DNA of 44,487 nucleotides, taken from contig JAVJVY010000003.1 of the NCBI GenBank assembly GCA_040220895.1, positions 1 to 44,487 on the forward strand. The letters run 5' to 3'. Both the position numbers and the translations under genes were made by a program. The DNA is from UBA11591 sp040220895. Lineage in GTDB: Bacteria; Bacteroidota; Bacteroidia; Flavobacteriales_E; Vicingaceae. The notes under the pieces are model-generated. The model searched no databases. It was not told where the DNA came from and worked only from the letters and a program-made list of their open reading frames with translations. Numbering within the stretch: the first letter of the stretch is position 1; the number at the start of each line of letters is the position of its first letter. Positions 1-7,966 of the stretch are shown here, in pieces.

Positions 1-690
1 CTTTGATAATTTGGCGCTGCCAAATTCAGATCGATCTTTGAACGCTCGCATTGGCTTGTTTTTGTATTGTGGGTTTGGAAGCGTTAGTGGGTATTGCACG
101 CAGCGAACTCCAAAGTCGCCTCCGCCTGACGGCGGATAAGAATTGGAGATAGACGCTGGCGTTTTTTGCCTACACACCGGGCCATACAAAGGAAAAAATT
201 GGAAAGTAATCTCACGTAGTGAGATTCACGAACACCGATAAAATCTAACACAAAGTGAGTAAAGCGTCTTTTTCTTCCTGACGCGCTAGGCATGCTTGTG
301 GGCTTGTTTTGAATTTAGAGATTTATACAACGTTGGTGGGAATCGTATTTAGCGAACTCCAAAGTCGCTTTACTCATTCACACTTGGCATGCTCACAAGG
401 CCCTCGTGAATCTCCCCCTCCCGAGTGCTCCGGATCGGGGTCGATTTCGCCTGACGGCGGATAAGATTTGGAGATAGACGCTGGCGTTTTTTGCTGGCGC
501 ACTGGGCGAGCAGGTGGGCATGTTTTTCGTCTATTGGTTGATGAGCTTTGGCGGGTAAGGCACATGGTATACTACCAAGTCGCGTTCTGATGTTGCCAGA
601 ATTGGGTTGGAGATAGTCACAGGCTTTTTTGCTGGAGCGCAGGGCAAGCAGGTAGGATTTTTTATGGGATGATGGGCATTGTTTTATGGT
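1..690 (-). repeat. Hairpin-mosaic repeat cluster 1 (left end of window)
   Basis: This gene-free stretch is made of the repeat modules seen at six other places, here in reverse orientation. Positions 8-26 form the module C hairpin (AATTTGGC, loop GCT, GCCAAATT). Module B follows at about 60-155 and contains an inverted TCCGCC/GGCGGA stem near 120-136. Module A at about 155-290 contains the palindrome AATCTCAC-GTA-GTGAGATT. A second, variant B copy spans 300-490 and a third, degenerate one 490-650, which matches the reverse complement of 26091-26240. Short open frames in it are by-products of the repeat and are repeated wherever the module is. The first 290 bases are an inverted near-copy of the right end of the window. 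Confidence 0.85.
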
Positions 691-750
691 CTATTCGTTT
701 GATGTGTTGCGGTGGCGTTTTGGATGTGACAGCGGCATTCGTTATATTCG

Positions 751-1176
751 ATGGCCATGAACCTGATTGATCTCTGGTACGATATCCTTGAATTTCTGTT
801 TAAGAAACAGATCAGGTCTCATTCTGTAAAAATCGGCACAGAACATGTACATTTCCAACCCGGTGGTCTGATCCGCATCGAAGCAGACGGAAGTTATTGT
901 CACTTAATTACTACAAACAAGGTCTATCTTATCTCTAGAAACATGAGTACGATAGAAAAAGCCATTCAGGGTTGGGGAATAATCAGGGTGAACAGATCCA
1001 ACATCATTAACGTGGCACATATAGCGTCCGTAAATTCTCGCAAACGCCAGATCATTATGTCAGACGGAGCCGTGATTCTCATACCCAGACGCAGCAAGAA
1101 ACACCTTACTAATCACCTGGTTTCTCAATATCAGGTGAAGGTTTCTCAATCTCAATCTGCAGGTTACCATTCGTGA
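751..1176 (+). CDS. LytTR-type DNA-binding protein without receiver domain
   Basis: A 141-residue protein whose residues about 36-124 read as a LytTR DNA-binding domain: a strand with IRIEADGSYCHLIT, then a helix after SRNMSTIEKAI, then the typical RVNRSNIINVAHI segment and IPRRSKKHL near the end. Family members bind imperfect direct repeats in promoters. Most LytTR regulators carry a response-regulator receiver, but this one has only a short N-terminal stretch (about 35 residues) before the domain, so its signal input is not visible. It lies 172 bases upstream of a six-gene operon in the same direction and is the obvious candidate regulator of it. A deleted second copy of this gene lies just after the operon at 6896-7003. 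Start: ATG at 751; another ATG two codons on is equally possible. Confidence 0.8.
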   Translation: MAMNLIDLWYDILEFLFKKQIRSHSVKIGTEHVHFQPGGLIRIEADGSYCHLITTNKVYLISRNMSTIEKAIQGWGIIRVNRSNIINVAHIASVNSRKRQIIMSDGAVILIPRRSKKHLTNHLVSQYQVKVSQSQSAGYHS

Positions 1177-1290
1177 AAAAGAGGGTGCCATTGGTGAAAT
1201 GGCAATGGGATCTAACTCTAATTCGTATATCTCTGACTACTTTAATCGATTTGTCGAGTACTTCATTGTATAGTGATTTAACCTAACCAA

Positions 1291-1322
1291 AACTTAAATG
1301 CAGCATTTTACTGCTTAAAGTT
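1291..1322 (+). promoter_or_regulatory. Imperfect dyad in the leader of the DUF2589 operon
   Basis: AACTTAAATGCAG at 1291-1303 faces CTGCTTAAAGTT at 1311-1322 across a seven-base loop. It is an imperfect inverted repeat 27 bases before the ATG of the first operon gene. It could be an operator or an mRNA leader hairpin. LytTR proteins usually bind direct rather than inverted repeats, so the link to the upstream regulator is not established. Confidence 0.35.
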
Positions 1323-1348
1323 TAATTCGAATTGAAAAATGTAAAATT

Positions 1349-2002
1349 ATGGCGTACGCTACAGATACATTAACAGCTCTTCCTTTTGGAGCAATAATTG
1401 GTGGTCCAATGAAAGCAGCAGTTGAAGCTCAAGCACTGGCTGCAAGAGCAACAATTGAATTTATTGAAAAGGTAGGATTTGATCCGCCGGAACCTGAAAA
1501 ACCAGACCCGTTTTCAATTGAGTTTGAATCTGATCCAGATAAAAAAACTAATAGTTTGGGACCTGTGCGAAATGTGACATTTACCTATGAGTCTAAAAAA
1601 GAAGATGGCACTGTAGATGTTGTTTCTTTGACAGTGCCCATATTAACTATTGTGCCCATTCCTTATATAAGAATCGATGAATTATCCATAAATTTTATTG
1701 CAAAGATTCAGGAACAGCAGGTTAATACCAACACGGTTTCAAGAGAGGTTGTTGAAAGCCGATCCAGTTCTGCCAGTTTCAGAGCAGGTTGGTGGTGGTG
1801 GGGAGGATCAGTGAATTACAACGCTTCTGTTTCAAGTAAGCAAAATTCCTCAGCTACGTCAGCTTCCAAATACCAAACTGAATATACTATGAATGTTCAT
1901 TTAAGGGCCGTTCAGGACGATATGCCAGCAGGTTTGTCAAAAGTACTGAGCATATTAGAAGGAGGTATTAAAGAAAGCCGGGAACCGAAAACAGTCGTTT
2001 AA
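1349..2002 (+). CDS. DUF2589 family protein, first copy
   Basis: A 217-residue protein that I recognise as DUF2589. Family features seen: the N-terminal LPFGAIIGGPMKAAVEAQAL helix (residues 11-30) followed by AATIEFIEKVGF-like sequence, a central hydrophobic stretch VPILTIVPIPYIRIDELSIN (about 96-115), and a C-terminal MNVHLRAVQDDMPAGLSKVL (181-200). There is no signal peptide, so it is probably cytoplasmic. A run of four tryptophans at 148-151 followed by a Ser/Asn-rich segment is conspicuous. The family has no established activity that I know of. It is the first gene of a six-gene run; the next starts 31 bases later. A second family member lies one gene downstream, suggesting a hetero-oligomer. 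Confidence 0.85.
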   Translation: MAYATDTLTALPFGAIIGGPMKAAVEAQALAARATIEFIEKVGFDPPEPEKPDPFSIEFESDPDKKTNSLGPVRNVTFTYESKKEDGTVDVVSLTVPILTIVPIPYIRIDELSINFIAKIQEQQVNTNTVSREVVESRSSSASFRAGWWWWGGSVNYNASVSSKQNSSATSASKYQTEYTMNVHLRAVQDDMPAGLSKVLSILEGGIKESREPKTVV

Positions 2003-2033
2003 TTTATCTAAAAGGAAAACACACCTAGTCCTC

Positions 2034-2864
2034 ATGGCTCAACTTCATCATGTTATTGGTTCAATATTACGAGATATTGCACAAGGGCGGGTTACGGCCG
2101 ATGTATACTCAAGAGAAGTAAGTAAGTATTACGAGCAAGATTCCTTACTGAGGTTGTTTCCTGTGCCCCGCACAGAAATTAAAGAAGTAGAAATTGATTT
2201 GAAATTCGCAATATCTGCTATAAATATTGATGCCGAGAGGAGTGAAGATCGAGATGCAAAGTTATCTGGCATTTTTGAGAAATACAGCGAATTGATTTCA
2301 GATGCTTTTTTTGATAAACTAATGAATGCAAATAAAAGATCAACCATGAACTGGCCAATTTGGCAAAGTTTGGTGCTTGATTTTGATAATCCCGAAAATC
2401 GAGTTGCCCTAATTACAGAATTGGTTGATTTTTTCGAAGAAAATCGAAACAATCTGTTGATAGAAGAGTTGGGTCAAGCTGAAGGCGAAAGTGACTCAAA
2501 TGTTGTGAATTTGAACCTCAAGAAAGAAGAAACTTATGATGGCATATTCGACGTATTTGATGAAGTTATTTTCGATCAAATAGATCTAGCAGCAAACGCC
2601 AAGGCAAAGGATTTGCTATCGAATGCTAAGAGTAATATTAGGAGTGAAGTATATTTTAAAGTTCTCGAAAGCATGAATGGAGAAGTTGAATACCTTGAAT
2701 CATCTGAATACATGGCTGAAGTATTGGTAAGCAATCAAGAGCTTCAGGAATTACCGGAATCAAGTATATCATCAATTAAAATTGTGACGACTCTTAAAAA
2801 CTACGTTTGGTCTCAAGTTGAAGAGAAAGACGGCAAAACAATCAGACGGTTGATTCCTGAATAG
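2034..2864 (+). CDS. Uncharacterised acidic protein between two DUF2589 genes
   Basis: A 276-residue protein that I cannot assign to a family. It is rich in Glu, Asp and Ser and looks largely helical, with no signal peptide and no membrane segment. The most distinctive part is near the N-terminus (about residues 20-57), with LLRLFPVPRTEIKEVEIDLK, which looks like a conserved core rather than filler. The middle (about 130-175) is strongly acidic. It sits between the two DUF2589 genes, 31 bases after the first and 8 bases before the second, so the three are very likely co-translated and may form one complex. No catalytic motif is visible. Confidence 0.75.
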   Translation: MAQLHHVIGSILRDIAQGRVTADVYSREVSKYYEQDSLLRLFPVPRTEIKEVEIDLKFAISAINIDAERSEDRDAKLSGIFEKYSELISDAFFDKLMNANKRSTMNWPIWQSLVLDFDNPENRVALITELVDFFEENRNNLLIEELGQAEGESDSNVVNLNLKKEETYDGIFDVFDEVIFDQIDLAANAKAKDLLSNAKSNIRSEVYFKVLESMNGEVEYLESSEYMAEVLVSNQELQELPESSISSIKIVTTLKNYVWSQVEEKDGKTIRRLIPE

Positions 2865-2872
2865 GTCGAATT

Positions 2873-3442
2873 ATGGCAAGGCAAATTAGTGAATTACAAT
2901 CTATCCCGTTTTATCAAATTATAGGTGCACCTTTGTTGGCCGTTGTTCAAGGGCAAACTCAAGCCGCACAGGCAACTGCAGAATTTATTCAACGTGTTGG
3001 TTTTGAAGAACAAGAAAAAATAGATGGAATTGGCAATATGCGTATGGTGGTATTTAGTTATCAGAAACCCGGGGCCGATGGCATATTGCAAACGTTCACA
3101 GCTGAAGTCCCATTACTTTCCTTAATACCCATTCCTTCCATTCAAGTGAAAAACGCCGATTTTGAATTCAATATTAAAGTAACGGACATTCAAAACTCAG
3201 ACACAAAATCTGTTTTAGTAACCAAAGATGCAGAAGTAGGAGATTGGTTAAGTAAAGGGCGAACAGAATTTAGGGCCACTATGGGTAAAATGTCGGCCAG
3301 CAGTGCAGAGCAAACAGTGGACCTTCAAATGAAAGTATCCATAAAAGCCGAACAAGCGGATGTCACAGCCGGAATGGCGCATTTATTCAGGGTTTTTGAC
3401 CAAGCAATAAGTAGTAAAGGAAGCGAGTCTGAAGAGGGTTAA
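2873..3442 (+). CDS. DUF2589 family protein, second copy
   Basis: A 189-residue paralogue of the protein encoded at 1349. It keeps the same three blocks: IPFYQIIGAPLLAVVQGQTQ plus an AEFIQRVGF helix at the N-terminus, AEVPLLSLIPIPSIQV in the centre, and a C-terminal MKVSIKAEQADVTAGMAHLF. It lacks the Pro-rich insertion after the first helix and the tetra-tryptophan segment of the first copy, which accounts for the shorter length. There is no signal peptide. It starts 8 bases after the preceding gene and is followed 15 bases later by the zinc-ribbon gene. Two diverged copies in one operon point to different positions in one structure. The function of DUF2589 is unknown. Confidence 0.85.
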   Translation: MARQISELQSIPFYQIIGAPLLAVVQGQTQAAQATAEFIQRVGFEEQEKIDGIGNMRMVVFSYQKPGADGILQTFTAEVPLLSLIPIPSIQVKNADFEFNIKVTDIQNSDTKSVLVTKDAEVGDWLSKGRTEFRATMGKMSASSAEQTVDLQMKVSIKAEQADVTAGMAHLFRVFDQAISSKGSESEEG

Positions 3443-3457
3443 TCAATACTAAAGTGA

Positions 3458-3781
3458 ATGAGTTTTATTGGTAAAATAGTAACAGGAATAACAAGAATTT
3501 GGAGGCCAAAGACTAAAGAGAATGAGTCAAGTTCAACAGTTTCTACTCCAATAGCTAATGAAGCTCAGTATTCGAAAACACCTGGGCTGAATTGCCCACA
3601 ATGTTCTTTTCGCATTTCAGTGTCGGTACCTATGTTACTTTCTGGGGCAGCCATTGTCTGTCCTGCGTGTAATTTAAAGTTAAATGTAGAGCAAGAACAA
3701 TCCAAACCCTGTTTAGATGAGCTAAAAAAAGTGAATGATGCCATGAATAGGGCTGAAGCGGTAAAACAAAACGTTCAATAG
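3458..3781 (+). CDS. Small zinc-ribbon protein
   Basis: A 107-residue protein with two knuckles, C46-P-Q-C49 and C68-P-A-C71, about 18 residues apart. This is the classic arrangement of a four-cysteine zinc ribbon. The N-terminal 40 residues are Ser/Thr-rich and look like a flexible linker after a short hydrophobic/basic start (MSFIGKIVTGITRIWRPK) that could lie on a membrane. The C-terminal tail, about 30 residues, is charged and probably helical. Such ribbons often act as adaptors or nucleic-acid-binding modules, but no specific partner can be read from the sequence. It is in the middle of the DUF2589 operon, 15 bases after the second DUF2589 gene and 12 before the M23 peptidase gene. Confidence 0.75.
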   Translation: MSFIGKIVTGITRIWRPKTKENESSSTVSTPIANEAQYSKTPGLNCPQCSFRISVSVPMLLSGAAIVCPACNLKLNVEQEQSKPCLDELKKVNDAMNRAEAVKQNVQ

Positions 3782-3793
3782 AAATCGTTACTT

Positions 3794-5011
3794 ATGGTTA
3801 CTCATGAAGAGCCAGGATCGCACGAAGCCTTCAAATTTCTGAAAGTAGAAGTAACCAATGTCGATACGACAAAGCAATGTGCTAAATCAACCTGGATCAG
3901 ATACACTGATGATCCAGAAAATGACTTTGTTTTTAAAAGATCAAACAATGGAAATGATAAAATTGAAAAAAACAAACCCTTGTTTTTAAAAGTTAAAAAA
4001 GGAGATCAAGTTCATAATTATTATGTGATAAAATGGGAGAACGCAGCTAAGAAATTTCAACGACCAACCCGAGTTAGACAACCATATATTTCTTCTCCAT
4101 ATGGAACAAGGAGAATACAAGGAAGAAATCAATTTCATGGAGCCATGGATATAGTTTCAGATGAAAATATATCTGGCAGCAAATTGTTCCCACTAGGATT
4201 GGGTTTTGTAGAAATTGCACATAGTTATTCCACTCGAAACCATTGGAATGATTATGCCAGCGGTCGAATGACAGTCAATGATCCAAGGTCTGTTGGAATA
4301 ATGGTGAGAATAAATTATGGCAACAACAGAAAAAGTAGGTACATTCATTTAAGTTCGCTAGAAATTTCTTCAAAAACTTGGGTCAAACCTGACGTACCAG
4401 TTGGGAAAGTCGGAAATACTGGGATTTCGACAGATCCTCATTTGCATTTTAATTTTTATGAGAACAACACTTCTTCTCGTAATCCTAATGATTTTTTGAC
4501 TCATCCATATAGACAAGGGGATTACTATATTATTAAAACGAACCTCTTGAGCGGCGACCCAGATAAAATAAAATGGAAAGAATGCAAAAGAGATGAATGG
4601 AGAGCTCCTGAGCCTCTTTTGACAAAAGGAGCTGTTTATTATAATAAAAAGATTCTTTGGAAAAAGATAATAGTGTATAATCCAATCTCCTTGTCGGGTC
4701 ATGGAAATGTTCTTAGAACTGAAAATGAATATAGGAAAAAGGACTATGTCTCAATTCCTTTTCATTATTATATTTCTAAAGAAGGTTTGGTGTATAGTGG
4801 AATGCCTTTGGAGATAATGTCCAGTATAAAAGGTCTTTCAAAGACAAACCCAAAAGATTGTGAAAAATGGCAATCTATTTTAGTTGGTTATGAAGGGCCA
4901 ACAATGTCTCTGAATAACACAGATATAAGATATGTTTCACTTCAAACATTGACTAAAAAACTTAAACAAAATTATTCAATTAGTAATAATTTGATTTTCA
5001 GGACTGAATAG
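3794..5011 (+). CDS. M23 family (LytM-type) metallopeptidase
   Basis: A 405-residue protein with a complete LytM/M23 zinc site: H115-G-A-M-D119, H185 in a YIHLSSL context, and H216-L-H218 preceded by GNTGISTDP. M23 enzymes cut peptide bridges in peptidoglycan. The peptidase domain covers about residues 100-225. The first 90 residues form a separate domain, and the last 180 residues (about 225-405) a basic, Tyr/Lys-rich region that I do not recognise. There is no signal peptide, which is odd for a wall hydrolase and suggests either release by another route or loading into a delivery structure made by its operon partners. Its TAG stop overlaps the GTG start of the next gene by one base (TAGTG), so the two are translationally coupled. 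Confidence 0.85.
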   Translation: MVTHEEPGSHEAFKFLKVEVTNVDTTKQCAKSTWIRYTDDPENDFVFKRSNNGNDKIEKNKPLFLKVKKGDQVHNYYVIKWENAAKKFQRPTRVRQPYISSPYGTRRIQGRNQFHGAMDIVSDENISGSKLFPLGLGFVEIAHSYSTRNHWNDYASGRMTVNDPRSVGIMVRINYGNNRKSRYIHLSSLEISSKTWVKPDVPVGKVGNTGISTDPHLHFNFYENNTSSRNPNDFLTHPYRQGDYYIIKTNLLSGDPDKIKWKECKRDEWRAPEPLLTKGAVYYNKKILWKKIIVYNPISLSGHGNVLRTENEYRKKDYVSIPFHYYISKEGLVYSGMPLEIMSSIKGLSKTNPKDCEKWQSILVGYEGPTMSLNNTDIRYVSLQTLTKKLKQNYSISNNLIFRTE

Positions 5012-6822
5012 TGCATACAAAATTTATTATAAAACTCCCCTTCAATCCTTCATTTCTAAATCAGAGAAATCCAAACTTTCAGCTGTATGTGACCTTAGAC
5101 CCTGCACTGAATTTTAAATTTAAGGGAAACGAATTTCACATTCGGTCTAATCTCTTTATTTCTATTGAAACGAGTCCGAATCCTGTGGATTTTGGAACAA
5201 TAGAAATAGGTGCCATTAAAGATCGTTCAATTAGATTAAAAAATCTAAGTAATGTGGAGTTGATCATTACGCGTTTTGAATTTAGTCATGAAGGATATTC
5301 AAGTCATCCTGACGTGACGTTTCCCATTATATTAAGGCCTCGTCAAATACGTGTGATATCGATTCGATATACGGCTATTGAAATTGGGTATAATACTGGT
5401 GCGTTAACCATGTACAGCAAGGATTTGGCACATGAACCAATCATGCTTTATGCTATGACTCAAGCCGAATCTATCCGTTTGTCCCCTCCGAACCTGGATT
5501 TTTCTAAATTAAGGGTAGGAAATAGTATGTCTTATCCCATTCGAATATGGAATAGCACTAAACAACGTTTAATTATCACAAAGGCAACTGTTTCCAATCT
5601 TCCATTTTCCATAAATGCTGTTCTTCCTATTGTGATTGAAGCTGGCTCATGTGGGAGATTTGAGGTAATATTTAATGCTATTGAAGGGAAAAATAAGCAG
5701 GCGATATTGGAACTTGAAATTGAAGGCGTAACAAAGGCCTTCGAGCGTATCCCATTAGCTGGATCAGCGAGTAATGAATTTCCTTTTACATATAATGATT
5801 TCATGCAGGCCAGTAACGCGAAGTTATTGGCGAATGAAGTTGTTGGCCAATTAGTTGCTCAAACAAATGAATTGAAAGAAGATGGCAGCTTGATTTTGGC
5901 GCTTAAACTCTTCAAGCTTTTAGATACGAGTAATTTGTTGGATGGTGTAAGTCTTAATGCACCGGATTTTGGGATAATTCTTGGGGAGAAATTTCAATCC
6001 TTAGTTTTCAGCTTGACTCCTATTTTGGAGGAAAACAAACTGTATAAAGAACTTAGTTTAACACCATTTGATTTTTTAAATTTTAGAGGAAATTATTATT
6101 GGGAAACCGAATCTGAAAGATTTAACTACACAGCCAATGATAACGGTCTAAACGTTTTTTTTCCAAGCGAAGAAAACAATGAAAATGATATGTTGATGAG
6201 ATTATCAGAATATGAGGAGATATCATTTAAAGAATCTGCAGCACCTCAGCGTGAGTTTTATCAACCCAGTCGAGTGTTGATGTCAATGAAAAAAGGGGAA
6301 AAGGAAATAGCTTTAGTGGATGTGAGCTATGAATATCATGCTAATGGAACGGCAAAAAAAGCATCTGGAGAAATAAAGTTGGCTATGTTAAGTGTCTCAT
6401 TTTCTTTTGATAATATAAAAAGCAAAGAGTTTTCATTGAATATGATGTTACATAATCAAAAGAAAGCTATAACCACGGTTGCAATCAATGGACTTTTCTC
6501 TCAAAACACAAAAGTTTTGTCCAATTTACAATTGGTATCTGGCAGTGCCACGATTTATGATTTAGAAATAAATGGGCAATACGATCATAGAATATATCTA
6601 GAAAATGATAACGACACAGAAAAGTATCTGCGATTAAATGTTACAGATCCGCCCGACAAAAATGTAGGTATATTCAATGTGGAAAACGAGTGGTCTGAAG
6701 ATAACGACCGTATGGAGGAAGTTTATTATTTAAAATACGTGGATAGCAGTAAAGACAAATTAGAATCACTGTTAAAACCTTGGATTGATTGCATTAGTGG
6801 GCTATTTACCGAAGAATCATAA
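5011..6822 (+). CDS. Two-ASH-domain protein, last gene of DUF2589 operon
   Basis: A 603-residue protein starting at GTG 5011, one base inside the previous stop codon. Residues about 52-150 and 155-253 are two tandem Ig-like ASH/HYDIN-type domains: the first has VDFGTIEIGAIKDRSIRLKN with a later RYTAIEIGYNTGALTMYS, the second LDFSKLRVGNSMSYPIRIWN. Such domains are binding or scaffold modules. From about 257 on there is a separate C-terminal half with an FPFTYNDF start, a helical part and then a strand-rich, acidic region of unknown family. There is no signal peptide and no membrane segment. The ASH repeats make a structural or targeting role for the operon more likely than a metabolic one. The specific function is unknown. 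Confidence 0.8.
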   Translation: MHTKFIIKLPFNPSFLNQRNPNFQLYVTLDPALNFKFKGNEFHIRSNLFISIETSPNPVDFGTIEIGAIKDRSIRLKNLSNVELIITRFEFSHEGYSSHPDVTFPIILRPRQIRVISIRYTAIEIGYNTGALTMYSKDLAHEPIMLYAMTQAESIRLSPPNLDFSKLRVGNSMSYPIRIWNSTKQRLIITKATVSNLPFSINAVLPIVIEAGSCGRFEVIFNAIEGKNKQAILELEIEGVTKAFERIPLAGSASNEFPFTYNDFMQASNAKLLANEVVGQLVAQTNELKEDGSLILALKLFKLLDTSNLLDGVSLNAPDFGIILGEKFQSLVFSLTPILEENKLYKELSLTPFDFLNFRGNYYWETESERFNYTANDNGLNVFFPSEENNENDMLMRLSEYEEISFKESAAPQREFYQPSRVLMSMKKGEKEIALVDVSYEYHANGTAKKASGEIKLAMLSVSFSFDNIKSKEFSLNMMLHNQKKAITTVAINGLFSQNTKVLSNLQLVSGSATIYDLEINGQYDHRIYLENDNDTEKYLRLNVTDPPDKNVGIFNVENEWSEDNDRMEEVYYLKYVDSSKDKLESLLKPWIDCISGLFTEES

Positions 6823-6895
6823 TTCTAAAGGTTAGAGAGTTGGAATTTAGCAGCTGCTGCAATTAATCAGAAACAGGCAATTGTAGTGAAACGTT

Positions 6896-7003
6896 GATCA
6901 AACTGTTACGCTACCCTTGAATATCTGTTTAAGAAACAGAGCAGGTCTCATTCTATAAAAATCGGCGTACCATTCACAAAAAACAGGGTGCCGTTGGTGA
7001 AAT
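6896..7003 (+). pseudogene. Internally deleted remnant of a second LytTR gene
   Basis: Positions 6896-6967 closely match the 5' part of the LytTR gene (about 768-837), including TCTGTTTAAGAAACAG. Without a break the sequence then continues as a match (6968-7003) to the 3' end of that gene and its downstream bases (about 1164-1200), including GGGTGCC and TTGGTGAAAT. The roughly 325 bases between are missing. No open frame is left. It is therefore the scar of a paralogous LytTR gene, and the operon at 1349-6822 is now bracketed by two direct LytTR-derived sequences. Confidence 0.8.
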
Positions 7004-7068
7004 AATGATGTTTACCTAAGTCACATTGACGCCAAGCATCTACCTTTTATTTCTGAACCTATAATTTA

Positions 7069-7491
7069 ATGAAGATGAAAACGATGAAAATGTGTTTTGC
7101 TTTTGTTTTGGCGTTGCAATTCCTCGCTTGTGCCGGACCAGCAGAAAAAACAGAAGAATCAGATGCGACCGAAAATGAAATGATAGAGGAAGAAATGGCA
7201 GAACCCACGGAGGAAATGGATAACATGGAATCTGCAGAGATGGACGAAGAAGCATATCAGGAAGTTGACCTGTCGACCCTTGATACCAGTATGATAATAC
7301 GTCCTGAAGGTTCTGAAAAGGCGGCCTCCACTTTCTATCGTGCCAAATGTAGAACCCAAGGCCCTATTAGCAGCTGGCATTATAACCGAGGGAACGCAGC
7401 GATCGCTAAAAAACACCATGAGCGTAAATGGTCTACTGGTGGAGTGACAGACCCCAATCATCGGGTAACAATCGAATCAATGAACAACTAA
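7069..7491 (+). CDS. Small acidic lipoprotein
   Basis: A 140-residue protein with a lipoprotein signal peptide ending in FLACAG (lipobox L-A-C at about residue 21). The mature N-terminal half is extremely rich in Glu and Met (about residues 25-65, EEEMAEPTEEMDNMESAEMD) and probably disordered. The C-terminal part is basic and contains a single Cys plus several His, Trp and Asn residues. I recognise no family. It begins 65 bases after the LytTR remnant and is followed 17 bases later by another exported protein, so the two likely form a small operon. Several closely spaced Met codons at the start leave the exact first residue open. Confidence 0.7.
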   Translation: MKMKTMKMCFAFVLALQFLACAGPAEKTEESDATENEMIEEEMAEPTEEMDNMESAEMDEEAYQEVDLSTLDTSMIIRPEGSEKAASTFYRAKCRTQGPISSWHYNRGNAAIAKKHHERKWSTGGVTDPNHRVTIESMNN

Positions 7492-7508
7492 CCCTAAATC
7501 CAATAATT

Positions 7509-7880
7509 ATGAAAAGTATATTGCTCTCATTTGTAATAGTAATTTTTTCTTTCAATGCCAGTGCCCAGGTCAAATTGGGTGAAGCTAAAATGGCAACTTC
7601 TAAAGAGGCTCCCGCTGTAGAAGCAAAAACCGTTGACCTTGAAGAAATGCAAAGCATTGAAATGACCGATAGCCAGGATTATGATCAAAAAGCGGAACAC
7701 TTGAAGGAGAATAACATCGAAGCCGATGCCTGGAAAGACCTGAAATGCGGCAATTGCCAGCGCAGGTGTTGCAGCCCATGCACGGCAGATGGCGACCGCA
7801 GCCGATGTGCGCAAACTAAATTCACGAACTGTCGTATTTGTGGCCACGCCAGCAGCGGACATTACGGGGTATCCCATTAG
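7509..7880 (+). CDS. Small cysteine-rich secreted protein
   Basis: A 123-residue protein starting with a clear signal peptide (MKSILLSFVIVIFSFNASA before QV). The mature middle part is acidic. The last 45 residues contain eight cysteines, arranged CGNC, RRCC, SPC, SRC, TNC and RIC, together with several His. This may bind metal or form disulfides in the periplasm or outside the cell. A longer reading frame extends upstream to 7428 but would overlap the preceding gene and hide the signal peptide, so ATG 7509 is preferred. It follows the acidic lipoprotein by 17 bases and precedes a strong terminator, so it is the last gene of that unit. The family is unknown. Confidence 0.75.
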   Translation: MKSILLSFVIVIFSFNASAQVKLGEAKMATSKEAPAVEAKTVDLEEMQSIEMTDSQDYDQKAEHLKENNIEADAWKDLKCGNCQRRCCSPCTADGDRSRCAQTKFTNCRICGHASSGHYGVSH

Positions 7881-7909
7881 CGACTTTGACATAGATTAAT
7901 AGGTAAGAG

Positions 7910-7946
7910 AGCCCCCGAATCTGACGATGGATGAAGGGGCTTTTTT
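7910..7946 (+). terminator. Rho-independent terminator after the Cys-rich gene
   Basis: AGCCCC at 7910-7915 pairs with GGGGCT at 7936-7941, and the stem is followed by an uninterrupted T run to 7946. It ends the two-gene unit 7069-7880. It also argues against any start codon upstream of 7947 for the next gene. Confidence 0.75.
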
Positions 7947-7966
7947 CAATGTTAATTTCTGGAAGA

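Noticed and set aside
84..565. Short open frames on the minus strand with a serine/arginine-rich translation
   Set aside because: They fall in hairpin-mosaic modules, and the same translation recurs at 21333, 37733, 37900 and 44204 wherever the module is present. There is no start signal and no codon bias.
1349..6822. Type VI secretion or contractile injection cluster
   Set aside because: The M23 peptidase suggested it, but no sheath, tube, baseplate, VgrG or ATPase gene is present.
7428..7508. Upstream extension of the Cys-rich secreted protein
   Set aside because: It would overlap the preceding lipoprotein gene and bury the signal peptide; ATG 7509 gives a clean signal sequence.
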